This document shows, one piece after another, positions 1 to 6,942 of a stretch of 9,762 nt of DNA. Source of the DNA: Candidatus Aenigmatarchaeota archaeon (GTDB lineage: Archaea > Aenigmatarchaeota > Aenigmatarchaeia > Aenigmatarchaeales > DAIDAN01); NCBI GenBank assembly GCA_027310605.1, contig DAIDAN010000019.1, positions 1-9,762 of the forward strand, in the 5' to 3' direction. Within the stretch, counting starts at the first letter, position 1. Each line of letters starts with the position of its first letter. The notes beneath the pieces are model-generated. The model was given only the letters and a program-made list of their open reading frames with translations, had not been told where the DNA came from and searched no databases. A program made the translations under genes and the position numbers.

Positions 1-1976
1 CTCTGGTTGCGATTCTCGCAATCGCAAGAAAGCTGTCAGAAAAAAGCTGCAAGGCGCTCTACATTGTTCCGCTGCGCGCGCTCGCCTCCGAAAAATACGG
101 GGAGTTGAAGGAATTTTTTTCGGATTATAAAGTCGCGATAAGCACGGGGGATTATGACAGCTCCGACGAAAAGCTTGGATGGAACGACATCATCGTCCTT
201 ACTGTCGAGAAGCTCGACTCGCTGATGAGGCGCAGGATAAGCTGGCTCGACAGCGTCGGCATTGTTGTGGCTGATGAGGTGCATCTGATAAACGACGCGG
301 GCCGCGGGCCAACGCTGGAGATCGTGCTCACGAAACTCAAGCGACTGAATGCGCAGATGCTTGCGCTCTCCGCAACGATAAAGAATTCGGCCGAGCTCGC
401 GGGATGGCTGGAGGCGGAAAAGGTTGTGAGCGAATACCGCCCCGTGAAATTATGGGAAGGGGTCTATGACGGGAGCAGGATAAGATTCTTAAACAAGGCT
501 GAAAAAAAATTGGAAGGAAAAGAAGCCGAGACTTCGCTCGTGACTGACACATTAATGCTGAAAAAACAATCCATAATTTTCGCGGGCACGAGAAAAAACG
601 CGGAGTCGTCCGCGGAAAAGGCTGCGGAAGTCATACCGGTTTTTTTGGAAAAAGGAGAAAAGGAAAAACTAAAAAACATTTCCGAGAAAATATTTTCTGC
701 GCTGGGCTCGCCAACGAGGCAGTGCAATAAAATCTCAAGCCTCGTGAAAAGCGGAGCCGCGTTCCACCACGCGGGGCTCGCGAACGCGCAGAGAAAACTC
801 ATCGAGCAAAGTTTCCGCGAAGGATTGATAAAAATAATCTGCGCAACGCCAACTCTTGCCGCAGGCGTGAACCTTCCCGCTTATCGCTGCATAATGCGCG
901 ACATGAAAAGGTTCTATGCTGGTTTCGGCTCGCGCTACATACCGGTTCTCGAGTACCATCAAATGGCGGGCCGCGCAGGCCGTCCGCAGTTTGACAGGGA
1001 AGGCGAGGCGATAATAATTTCGAAAACGCAGAAGGAGGCGGAGGAGGTTTTTGAGAGATACATACTCGGCGAGCCCGAAGAAATAACAAGCAAGCTCGCG
1101 GTCGAGCCGATATTGAAAACACATGCGCTCGCGCTTATTGCATCCGGATTAAATACAAATGATGAAATCTCCAATTTCTTCTCAAAAACATTCTATGCGC
1201 ACCAGTACGGCAGCGCAAGCGCGCTGAACGAAAAATTAAGGAGCGTGATTGCGGAGTTGTTGGAATGGGAGTTGGTTGAGATAATAGGCGATGAAATCCG
1301 CGCCACGAGAATCGGAAAAAGGATTTCCGAGCTTTACCTGAATCCCGAAAGCGGCTGGATATTTTCGCGCTCCCTCGTCAAGCCAGCAGATGGGTTCGGA
1401 CTGCTTCACCTCATATCATCCTCGCTCGAGATGGCGCCGCAACTGCGCGTGAAGAACTCGGAATACCGCGAGATTGGAGACCAGCTTGCGAGGCGCGAAT
1501 CTGAACTTATGGTGAGCAATGCTAAAGAAATATTTACGGATGAAATACTCGACAGCATCAAGACCGCGCTTTTTCTTGAGTCCTGGTGCGATGAGAAGGG
1601 CGAGGATTTCATTTTCGAAAAGTTCGGAGTCTCGCCGGGCGAGCTGCATGCGAGGCTGGAAATATCGGACTGGCTGCTCTACTGCTGCCACGAGATTGCT
1701 CTCCTGCTCGGAAAAAAAGATTCATTGAACACGATAAAAAAAATGAGGACAAGGCTGAAGTACGGCGTGAGGGAGGAGCTGCTGCCTCTCGTGAGATTGC
1801 GCGGAATCGGGCGCGTGCGCGCGAGGAAGTTATGGAACAGCAACATTCGCTCCGTTCTGGATTTGAGAAAAATCCAGATTGAAAAGCTTTCTGCGCTTGT
1901 TGGAACGAAAACAGCGGAAGAGATAAAGCGGCAGGTTACTGACAATAATGAAACAGATGCGGAGAACATGGAATGA
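1..1976 (+). CDS. hel308: Hel308-type superfamily 2 DNA helicase, 5' end outside window
   Basis: ATP-dependent 3'-5' DNA helicase of the Ski2-like/Hel308 family, which in archaea acts on stalled replication forks and in recombination. The frame is open from base 3 back to the window edge. It begins LVAILAIARK, the residues that follow GKT in motif I, and the leading bases 'ct' fit the end of a Thr codon, so Walker A lies just outside. Visible motifs are Ia (VPLRALASEKY, about 71-103), II (DEVH, 273-284), III (LSAT, 366-377), FHHAGL (762-779), V (ATPTLAAGVNLPA, 843-881) and VI (QMAGRAGRPQFD, 960-995). A winged-helix/ratchet-like region follows. A C-terminal helix-hairpin-helix with the GIGRVRARKLW RAR box lies near 1800-1840. 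About 657 residues are present, against roughly 700 for the family, so only a short N-terminus is missing. The TTG at 105 is internal and is not the start. The gene converges on idi. The family call is firm; the physiological role comes from the family. Confidence 0.9.
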   Translation, partial: LVAILAIARKLSEKSCKALYIVPLRALASEKYGELKEFFSDYKVAISTGDYDSSDEKLGWNDIIVLTVEKLDSLMRRRISWLDSVGIVVADEVHLINDAGRGPTLEIVLTKLKRLNAQMLALSATIKNSAELAGWLEAEKVVSEYRPVKLWEGVYDGSRIRFLNKAEKKLEGKEAETSLVTDTLMLKKQSIIFAGTRKNAESSAEKAAEVIPVFLEKGEKEKLKNISEKIFSALGSPTRQCNKISSLVKSGAAFHHAGLANAQRKLIEQSFREGLIKIICATPTLAAGVNLPAYRCIMRDMKRFYAGFGSRYIPVLEYHQMAGRAGRPQFDREGEAIIISKTQKEAEEVFERYILGEPEEITSKLAVEPILKTHALALIASGLNTNDEISNFFSKTFYAHQYGSASALNEKLRSVIAELLEWELVEIIGDEIRATRIGKRISELYLNPESGWIFSRSLVKPADGFGLLHLISSSLEMAPQLRVKNSEYREIGDQLARRESELMVSNAKEIFTDEILDSIKTALFLESWCDEKGEDFIFEKFGVSPGELHARLEISDWLLYCCHEIALLLGKKDSLNTIKKMRTRLKYGVREELLPLVRLRGIGRVRARKLWNSNIRSVLDLRKIQIEKLSALVGTKTAEEIKRQVTDNNETDAENME

Positions 1977-1995
1977 ATCATTACGAACCAATAAA

Positions 1996-2011
1996 CTTTA
2001 TGGATTATTTT
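1996..2011 (+). terminator. possible T-rich terminator after the helicase
   Basis: A T-rich stretch (ctttatggattatttt) begins 20 bases after the helicase stop in the 114-base convergent gap. Archaeal termination often uses T-rich tracts without a hairpin. The tract is interrupted, so this is only a weak candidate. Confidence 0.25.
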
Positions 2012-2038
2012 GAAACAAATACGCCGATAGCAGCACTG

Positions 2039-2055
2039 CAATAAAACAAATTAAT
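2039..2055 (-). terminator. possible T-rich terminator after idi
   Basis: Read on the minus strand, about 35 bases after the idi stop there is a T-rich run (ATTAATTTGTTTTATT). It would end the long minus-strand operon before it runs into the helicase gene. No clear stem precedes it. The rest of the 1977-2090 gap shows nothing recognisable. Confidence 0.3.
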
Positions 2056-2090
2056 GGCCGTCCTATTCTTATTAAATCAAGTCATAATGT

Positions 2091-2609
2091 TCAAGCCGTA
2101 TTGTTTTTCATAAAGAACTTCGCGAATGCAATCTTGAACCATTCCGTGTAATCCTGCGGGTGCGCCGCTATGTCTTTCTCCAATTCTTTCATATCAATCC
2201 ACTTGAAGCCGTCAGCCTCATCTGGATTTGGAATTACAGCGCCGCCGTACTCTCCGATAAAAACATAATCGAACTCGTGCTCCGTCAGATTGTGGTCAAG
2301 ATTCACTTTGTATATGAAAGCGCCTTTTTTCTCCAGGCTGCAGTCAAATCCCATTTCCTCTTTAAGGCGGCGGCGCGCAGCTTCTTCCAGCCCTTCCCCG
2401 ACTCGCGGATGGCTGCAGCAGGCGTTCGTCCATAATCCGCCTGAATGGTATTTCTTCTTCGCCCGCTTTTGGAGAAGCATCTGCCCTTCCGGATTGAAGA
2501 TGAAAATCGAGAAAGCCCTGTGCAACTTTCCTTCCTGATGCGTCTTTATCTTTTCTTCCATCCCGACCTGCCTGTCTTTCCCGTCTACAAGAATGAGCAT
2601 CTCGGGCAT
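2091..2609 (-). CDS. idi: Isopentenyl-diphosphate delta-isomerase, type I (Nudix)
   Basis: Interconverts IPP and DMAPP in the cytosol, supplying the allylic primer for the prenyl synthase at the head of this gene run. The 172-residue protein has the type I Nudix-fold signature. TNACCSHP (residues 61-68) places the catalytic Cys at 65 and a metal-binding His at 67. H24 and H30 in THQEGKLHRAFS match the two N-terminal metal histidines. E110 and E112 in TEHEF correspond to the metal/catalytic glutamates of the E. coli enzyme (ENEV). A Nudix-like helix, GLEEAARRRLKEEMGF, lies around 73-88. Length is normal (E. coli Idi is about 180). The ATG lies 4 bases after the upstream kinase stop, and GAGATGAT just before it can act as ribosome binding site. 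Most archaea use the unrelated flavin-dependent type II enzyme, so this choice is notable. Base composition is near 50% GC, unlike the kinase gene next to it. Confidence 0.93.
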   Translation of the reverse strand: MPEMLILVDGKDRQVGMEEKIKTHQEGKLHRAFSIFIFNPEGQMLLQKRAKKKYHSGGLWTNACCSHPRVGEGLEEAARRRLKEEMGFDCSLEKKGAFIYKVNLDHNLTEHEFDYVFIGEYGGAVIPNPDEADGFKWIDMKELEKDIAAHPQDYTEWFKIAFAKFFMKNNTA

Positions 2610-2613
2610 GGAA

Positions 2614-3576
2614 TCATCTCTCTATTCTCACTCCTTCAACGTTTGTCTCAACAGGTATTATGATTCCCCCCGCTTTTTTTATTGCTTCAGAAACCAGAGA
2701 ACTTTTATCTTCCGAAGCAAGAGCAATCATGCAATCTCCGCCGCCTGCTCCCGATAACTTTGAGCCGTATGCGCCTCCCTTGTTTGAAGCAGAAATTAGT
2801 TTGTCGAGTTCTGGCGAACTCACATCAAGCATCTTAAGGTATTGCTGGTTTTCGTTCATAAATTGCCCAACCCCAGCCCAGTTAGAATTCTTGATATTAT
2901 CTTTAGCTTCAATTACTATATTTTCTATTTTGTTGAATACGGCATTGATTTTTTTAGGCTCTCTCTCCAGCATTCCGCTCACTTTTTTAATAAGAGTAGG
3001 AGTATCCGCTTTCACTCCAGTATAACCTACAATCAGAGGTGTTTCTTTAATATTCATTTTCTCTATAATTTCTCCTTTCTTGGCAAAAAATATTGTTCCG
3101 CCAAAAATGGCAGATGCAACATCGAAACCGCTGCTGACTTTTTGCACGTCCATAACAGTCTTATATGATATGTTAAAAAGTTCGTTATTGGACATACTAA
3201 TATCAAACAATTCCGACAACGCCTTCAAAGTGGATACGGTAACGGCAGAGGAGCTTCCAAACCCGAACTTGCTTGAAAACTCGCTGTGCGTCTCAATATC
3301 CAAGCCGCTTCTGCAATTGTATTTATCAAAGAAATTTTTCACAGCAGTCAGCACAAAACTGACTTCTTTTGGATATTGATTATTTAACTCATTGACAGAA
3401 ATCTTGTAATTTTTTACATGAACTTCAGGCGCATTTACGATTATCTTTTCATCATTTCTTTTTTCTATTGAGACAGACATTCTGTGATTTACCGCCGTAA
3501 CTATACAAGGCTTCCCGTAAACGGCGATATGCTCCCCGAAAAGCATCAACTTTCCAGGGGCAGAAGCTTTTACCAT
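2614..3576 (-). CDS. mvaK2: GHMP kinase, probable phosphomevalonate kinase
   Basis: Probably phosphorylates 5-phosphomevalonate to 5-diphosphomevalonate with ATP, the step before the decarboxylase. The 320-residue protein has the three GHMP motifs: SAPGKLMLFGEH near the N-terminus, KFGFGSSSA at about 103-111, and SGAGGGDC at about 275-282. Three features favour phosphomevalonate kinase over mevalonate kinase. The second motif has the K-x-G-x-GSS-A form; SGFDVA (149-154) stands where mevalonate kinase has HGxPSGID; and the third motif ends in GGGDC. The other kinase of the operon carries the true mevalonate kinase signature, so the pathway logic agrees. The start is taken at ATG 3576, since AGGTGA lies 5 bases upstream; a GTG at 3585 belongs to that binding site. 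The gene is 4 bases from idi and 27 from the acetyltransferase stop. It is AT-rich. Alternative: a divergent second mevalonate kinase. Confidence 0.82.
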   Translation of the reverse strand: MVKASAPGKLMLFGEHIAVYGKPCIVTAVNHRMSVSIEKRNDEKIIVNAPEVHVKNYKISVNELNNQYPKEVSFVLTAVKNFFDKYNCRSGLDIETHSEFSSKFGFGSSSAVTVSTLKALSELFDISMSNNELFNISYKTVMDVQKVSSGFDVASAIFGGTIFFAKKGEIIEKMNIKETPLIVGYTGVKADTPTLIKKVSGMLEREPKKINAVFNKIENIVIEAKDNIKNSNWAGVGQFMNENQQYLKMLDVSSPELDKLISASNKGGAYGSKLSGAGGGDCMIALASEDKSSLVSEAIKKAGGIIIPVETNVEGVRIER

Positions 3577-3581
3577 TAGTT

Positions 3582-3587
3582 TCACCT
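3582..3587 (-). promoter_or_regulatory. Shine-Dalgarno AGGTGA deciding the kinase start
   Basis: AGGTGA on the minus strand, 5 bases before ATG 3576, is a near-ideal match to the archaeal anti-Shine-Dalgarno. It contains the GTG at 3585 that would otherwise be read as a start three codons earlier. Confidence 0.8.
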
Positions 3588-3603
3588 TTTAAGGAACTAT
3601 AAT

Positions 3604-4104
3604 TTATCTCTCCACCCATTTATCTACAGACATGCAATATCTTTTGTAGAAGTTATCATCCCCCTCCCACATAATAAAATTCTGTTCTTTAGGATTATTG
3701 AAGCCTAAAGACATTAGAAGTCTATCGCCATCTACAATATTTTCTTTACAACCTGCTGTATCAGTCACAATCCTTTCTATACTTCTTTCTTTTTTTAATA
3801 TCTCGTCTACAGATATTGTTATAAGGTTTTTTGCTATGCCCATTCTTCTATATCCTGGAAGCGTTTCTACATATTTTATATATAACGTTCCTCTGTTTCT
3901 TTCTACACAAAAATTTGCAATTCTATCTATGAGATATAAAGAACCGCTAATTGGCTGTTGCCTAATAGTTGCACATGACAAATAATCGTGATTCAACACA
4001 ACGGATTGTTGATTTATTCCCGACATTTCTGAGTATTTTTTAAGAATATTGTTATCTTTATACTTACTTCTTAAATCAATAATCTTGATATCGATTTTAT
4101 TCAT
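3604..4104 (-). CDS. GNAT-family N-acetyltransferase, substrate unknown
   Basis: A 166-residue protein with the acetyl-CoA binding core of the GNAT fold. The strand LYIKYVETLP (about 74-83) is followed by GYRRMGIAKNLI (about 84-95), the motif A pyrophosphate loop in its R/Q-x-x-G-x-G/A form. The C-terminal half has the usual LMSLGF element (about 130-135) before a final strand. No signal peptide or membrane segment is visible. It lies 30 bases after the decarboxylase stop and 27 before the next kinase, so it is cotranscribed with mevalonate genes. A GTGAG just upstream of the ATG can serve as ribosome binding site. No acetylation step is known in the lower mevalonate pathway, so its substrate cannot be read from context; it could modify a pathway enzyme or be a passenger. 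It is among the most AT-rich genes here (one 60-base line counts 28% GC). Confidence 0.8.
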   Translation of the reverse strand: MNKIDIKIIDLRSKYKDNNILKKYSEMSGINQQSVVLNHDYLSCATIRQQPISGSLYLIDRIANFCVERNRGTLYIKYVETLPGYRRMGIAKNLITISVDEILKKERSIERIVTDTAGCKENIVDGDRLLMSLGFNNPKEQNFIMWEGDDNFYKRYCMSVDKWVER

Positions 4105-4134
4105 AATCTCACAATCTTTTTTACGGACTATTTA

Positions 4135-5118
4135 TTAAAACAAATGCTTTTCCGTTAATGCTGCATCTCCGCCGATTTTACAGCTCTTAATGTCTTTAAC
4201 ATCGTTTATTTCCCTCAATCTCTTTACAATTTCTTTTTCATTTTCAGGCAGAGTCAATATATGAACATTAGGCCCTGCATCAATTGTGAAATAGGATTCC
4301 AAGCCTTCCTCCCTCCATTCTTGAACGAGTTTGATTATCTTTATTGTTGCAGGGCTCCAATAAAGCAAACTTGGGATGGTTGCAATCATCGTGGCGTGCA
4401 TAAGAAGGCAATCAAATTCCGCAATCTTTCCAATCTCGCTAAAATCTTTTTCCTTTATCGCTCTCTTTATTTTCAGCAGGTTATCCTCTGCAGCATCAAC
4501 CCTCGACTTGTATAACGGGCATGTCTTGATTGTTTCCGCCATGCCTGCTCTCGAGCTTACTTTCTTTTCTTCCTGCTCTACAATCGCTATAACATCCCTT
4601 ATATCAAAGTAATTTTCATCAGCGACTTTTACGGCGTAAGAGCCTTCGCTTTTTTTGCCTTTAACCCATTCCACATAACCGCCGTAAATGCTCCTGCACG
4701 AGGAGCCGGAACCTTGTCTTGAAATAATAGAAAGTTGCTTCTTGTCAAGATTCATTCCAAGAGAAGCGCAGGCAGCGACAGTCAAAGCTGCAAATCCTGA
4801 TGCGGAAGACGCCATTCCCGCAGCAGAAGGAAAGTTGTTTTTTGAAACAACCTTTGCCTTAAGATTGGAGTTTGCAATATTTCTTATTAGGTTCAACTGC
4901 TTTACAACCTTTTCCTTTTTTTCTCCTTCCATATTTTTTCCATCAATATTTACCATGTCTTCCTTGTAATCCGATGAAAAGTCAACAGTTGTATGAGAAT
5001 TCAATCCTTCAAGAGTTATCGAAAGGTTGGAATTTGTCGGCAGGAACAGCTTGTCATCCGCTTTTCCCCAGTATTTTATCAGGGCGATGTTAGAATTCGC
5101 TGTCGCCGTGCATTTCAT
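4135..5118 (-). CDS. mvaD: Diphosphomevalonate decarboxylase
   Basis: Converts 5-diphosphomevalonate plus ATP to IPP, CO2, phosphate and ADP. Family blocks are all present (numbering from the GTG at 5127): NSNIALIKYWGK (11-22, K18), PTNSNLSITL (30-39), the ATP-binding loop PSAAGMASSASGFAALT (100-116), GSGSSCRS (139-146, R145), VSSRAGM (190-196) and TIDAGPNV (281-288, D283). R145, S191/S192 and D283 correspond to the catalytic and substrate-binding residues of bacterial and eukaryotic enzymes. Retention of this Asp and Arg argues for a true decarboxylase rather than a mevalonate-3-kinase or another family offshoot. Length is typical. ATG 5118 is preferred over GTG 5127 because AAGTGA, which includes the GTG, sits 6 bases before the ATG and the family usually starts close to this block. 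Translation from GTG would add three residues. The gap to the upstream hydrolase is about 10 bases, so the two are cotranscribed. Confidence 0.93.
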   Translation of the reverse strand: MKCTATANSNIALIKYWGKADDKLFLPTNSNLSITLEGLNSHTTVDFSSDYKEDMVNIDGKNMEGEKKEKVVKQLNLIRNIANSNLKAKVVSKNNFPSAAGMASSASGFAALTVAACASLGMNLDKKQLSIISRQGSGSSCRSIYGGYVEWVKGKKSEGSYAVKVADENYFDIRDVIAIVEQEEKKVSSRAGMAETIKTCPLYKSRVDAAEDNLLKIKRAIKEKDFSEIGKIAEFDCLLMHATMIATIPSLLYWSPATIKIIKLVQEWREEGLESYFTIDAGPNVHILTLPENEKEIVKRLREINDVKDIKSCKIGGDAALTEKHLF

Positions 5119-5128
5119 AAAGTTCACT

Positions 5129-5905
5129 TTATTTCATTTTTGTGTTTGCATTTGCAAAATAATTCGTCATTTCTGTCAGATTTCCAAAAACGAAATCCGG
5201 ATTTTCTTTTCTTATATGAATTTCCAAACCCATTCCAGACAATAATGCCACGGATTTGCAGCCTGCGTTTTTAGCTGCCTTTATGTCAACAACAGAATCC
5301 CCCACATAAAAAGTTTGCTTTTTATTTTCCTTTATTTCGGCAATTATCTTTTCAATGCCTTCTCCCGACGGCTTTTTATTTTTTACGTCTTCTTCCGAAA
5401 CAATTAAAGAAAACTTATTCAAACCAAGTTCTTTCAAATCCCTTTTTACGGTAGATATGCTGGAGTTTGTAAAAATAGCCAACTTATATCCCATTTTGTG
5501 CAATATGTCTATATTGTTTTTGGCATTTGAATATATTTTTATTAGATTATTAGCTTCTTCTGAATTAAAGAATTTTTTATATTCTTCTCTTATGAGGATA
5601 GCTGTTTTCTCATCTTTGTTATTTGAATTGATTTTTATGATTTCATCCAATTTTGTTTCGGCATTCGCATCATGTGTTATCTTGCCTAAATTATAATTTG
5701 TCTTTTGCATTGCAAGCAGCGCTTTTATGCAATTGCCGCTTCTGTTGTATTTCCCAATTCCCCTTAAGTGCCAGATGTCTTCTGGGTAAAATTTATAAGT
5801 TAATCCGGCAGCCAGAAAACCTTTTTTATATCCTTCATTTATGGCTTTTGACGAATCTCTAAAGACGCCGCCGACATCAAATATAAACAGGCTCATATGC
5901 ATCAT
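5129..5905 (-). CDS. HAD-superfamily hydrolase, probable phosphatase
   Basis: A 258-residue HAD hydrolase with all four motifs. Motif I is FDVGGV (nucleophile D10), motif II is FTNSS (T146), motif III has a Lys in KNKKPSG (K178), and motif IV is VGDSVVDIKAAKNAG (D203, D207). A helical cap of roughly 100 residues sits between motifs I and II, as in HAD type I phosphatases such as phosphoglycolate phosphatase or YihX. The second Asp of motif I is Gly (D-V-G-G); this variation is seen in active HAD phosphatases and need not abolish function. Its ATG overlaps the mevalonate kinase stop by one base (TGATG), indicating translational coupling. An in-frame ATG at 5896, starting MSLFIFD, is an alternative start and a TTG at 5908 is less likely. 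Its place between two pathway genes suggests a phosphorylated isoprenoid or intermediate as substrate, but nothing in the sequence proves this. Confidence 0.85.
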   Translation of the reverse strand: MMHMSLFIFDVGGVFRDSSKAINEGYKKGFLAAGLTYKFYPEDIWHLRGIGKYNRSGNCIKALLAMQKTNYNLGKITHDANAETKLDEIIKINSNNKDEKTAILIREEYKKFFNSEEANNLIKIYSNAKNNIDILHKMGYKLAIFTNSSISTVKRDLKELGLNKFSLIVSEEDVKNKKPSGEGIEKIIAEIKENKKQTFYVGDSVVDIKAAKNAGCKSVALLSGMGLEIHIRKENPDFVFGNLTEMTNYFANANTKMK

Positions 5906-6921
5906 CAATCCGTTTTGTTATGTACCCCATCTACCCCCAGCTTTGCCGCAAATGCATTAAATCCATTGTTTTTATAAATATTTATAATCTCGCTAACTTG
6001 TTTCTCATCCTTTGCCAAGACTATGCAGGAACCTCCGCCCCATCCTCCTGTGGGTTTTGCACCAATGAGTTTGCTCTTTACAGCTATTTTAGTTATCTCA
6101 TCAAGTTTCGGAGTTGAAATATTCAGTTTTTTTAATTCGTTATAATACTTTATCATTGCTATTCCAATAGTTTTCAGATTACAGGATTTCAATGCATCCA
6201 AACCGTTATGGGAAATAACATCCAATTTATCCATTATGCCATTGACAAACGAAGGACTCTCTTCTTTTTGTTTCTTTATGAATAGTACTGTTTCTCCTGT
6301 CCTTGCAGGTTCGCCGCTATCTATTATAGCCAAATTAATTCTTGAAGCATTCTCTAACGGCTTAACCCCTCCTTCGGATTTTCTAAAAGAATTCCATCCC
6401 CCATAGGCAATCGTATATGCATCTATCCCTGAAGGCGTGCCATGAACAGCCTTATCTCCCTCGTTTGCAAAATATCCTACTTTTTCTTTATTAAGATTCA
6501 GACCTAAGAATTCTGACAAACCTTTCGCAATGCCGTTAAAAACAGAAGCGCTTGAACCAAGATTTTTCGGAACATCAGAATTTATCTCTATCGAGCATGG
6601 TTTGAATCCATACTCCGCCATAATCTTTCCAACAACAAAAAAACTCGGGAGAAGCTTGTCTTTTTTCGCCATGTCTTTTATCTCGCTTATTTTACCTTCT
6701 TCTCTTAATTTATCTATCTGCTCAGCAAGTTTAAAGATTTCATCTCTACTTTTCTTGTCTTCCAAGCCAAGATTTTCAGATTTTATGAAAATATCGTCAT
6801 CTGCAGGACTTATACGAATATCTGTGTATTTCCCTATAGCAGATGATATGCCAAGCTTGTCATAAACGACGGCATGCTCCCCAAGAAGAATTATCTTTCC
6901 CGGACTGCAGACTTTCATCAT
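5905..6921 (-). CDS. mvk: Mevalonate kinase (GHMP family)
   Basis: Phosphorylates mevalonate to 5-phosphomevalonate with ATP, the first step of the lower pathway. The 338-residue protein has GHMP motif 1 (CSPGKIILLGEHAVVY, 5-20), motif 2 (VPKNLGSSASV, 117-127), the mevalonate kinase signature EGDKAVHGTPSGID (154-167, with E154 and D167 as the likely metal/catalytic acids) and motif 3 (GAKPTGGWGGGSC, 287-299). DSGEPARTGETV (201-212) matches the family's substrate-side loop. The HGTPSGID block separates it from the other GHMP kinase of this operon. Motif 3 is unusual: the common TGAGGGG is TGGWGGG, placing a Trp in the glycine loop. Two ATG codons stand in tandem at the start and either could be used; GAGATG lies about 9 bases upstream. 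The stop overlaps the HAD start. The gene is AT-rich (a counted 60-base line in its 3' half is 22% GC). Confidence 0.9.
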   Translation of the reverse strand: MMKVCSPGKIILLGEHAVVYDKLGISSAIGKYTDIRISPADDDIFIKSENLGLEDKKSRDEIFKLAEQIDKLREEGKISEIKDMAKKDKLLPSFFVVGKIMAEYGFKPCSIEINSDVPKNLGSSASVFNGIAKGLSEFLGLNLNKEKVGYFANEGDKAVHGTPSGIDAYTIAYGGWNSFRKSEGGVKPLENASRINLAIIDSGEPARTGETVLFIKKQKEESPSFVNGIMDKLDVISHNGLDALKSCNLKTIGIAMIKYYNELKKLNISTPKLDEITKIAVKSKLIGAKPTGGWGGGSCIVLAKDEKQVSEIINIYKNNGFNAFAAKLGVDGVHNKTD

Positions 6922-6942
6922 TCAAATCTACATCTCAAAGTA

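Noticed and set aside
735..1124. 129- and 107-codon minus-strand frames inside the helicase gene
   Set aside because: They are shadows of helicase motifs V and VI, with no domain and no plausible upstream site.
5898..5912. box C-like TGATGA near the HAD start as a C/D guide RNA
   Set aside because: It arises from the overlapping stop and tandem ATG codons, and I found no box D partner at guide-RNA distance.
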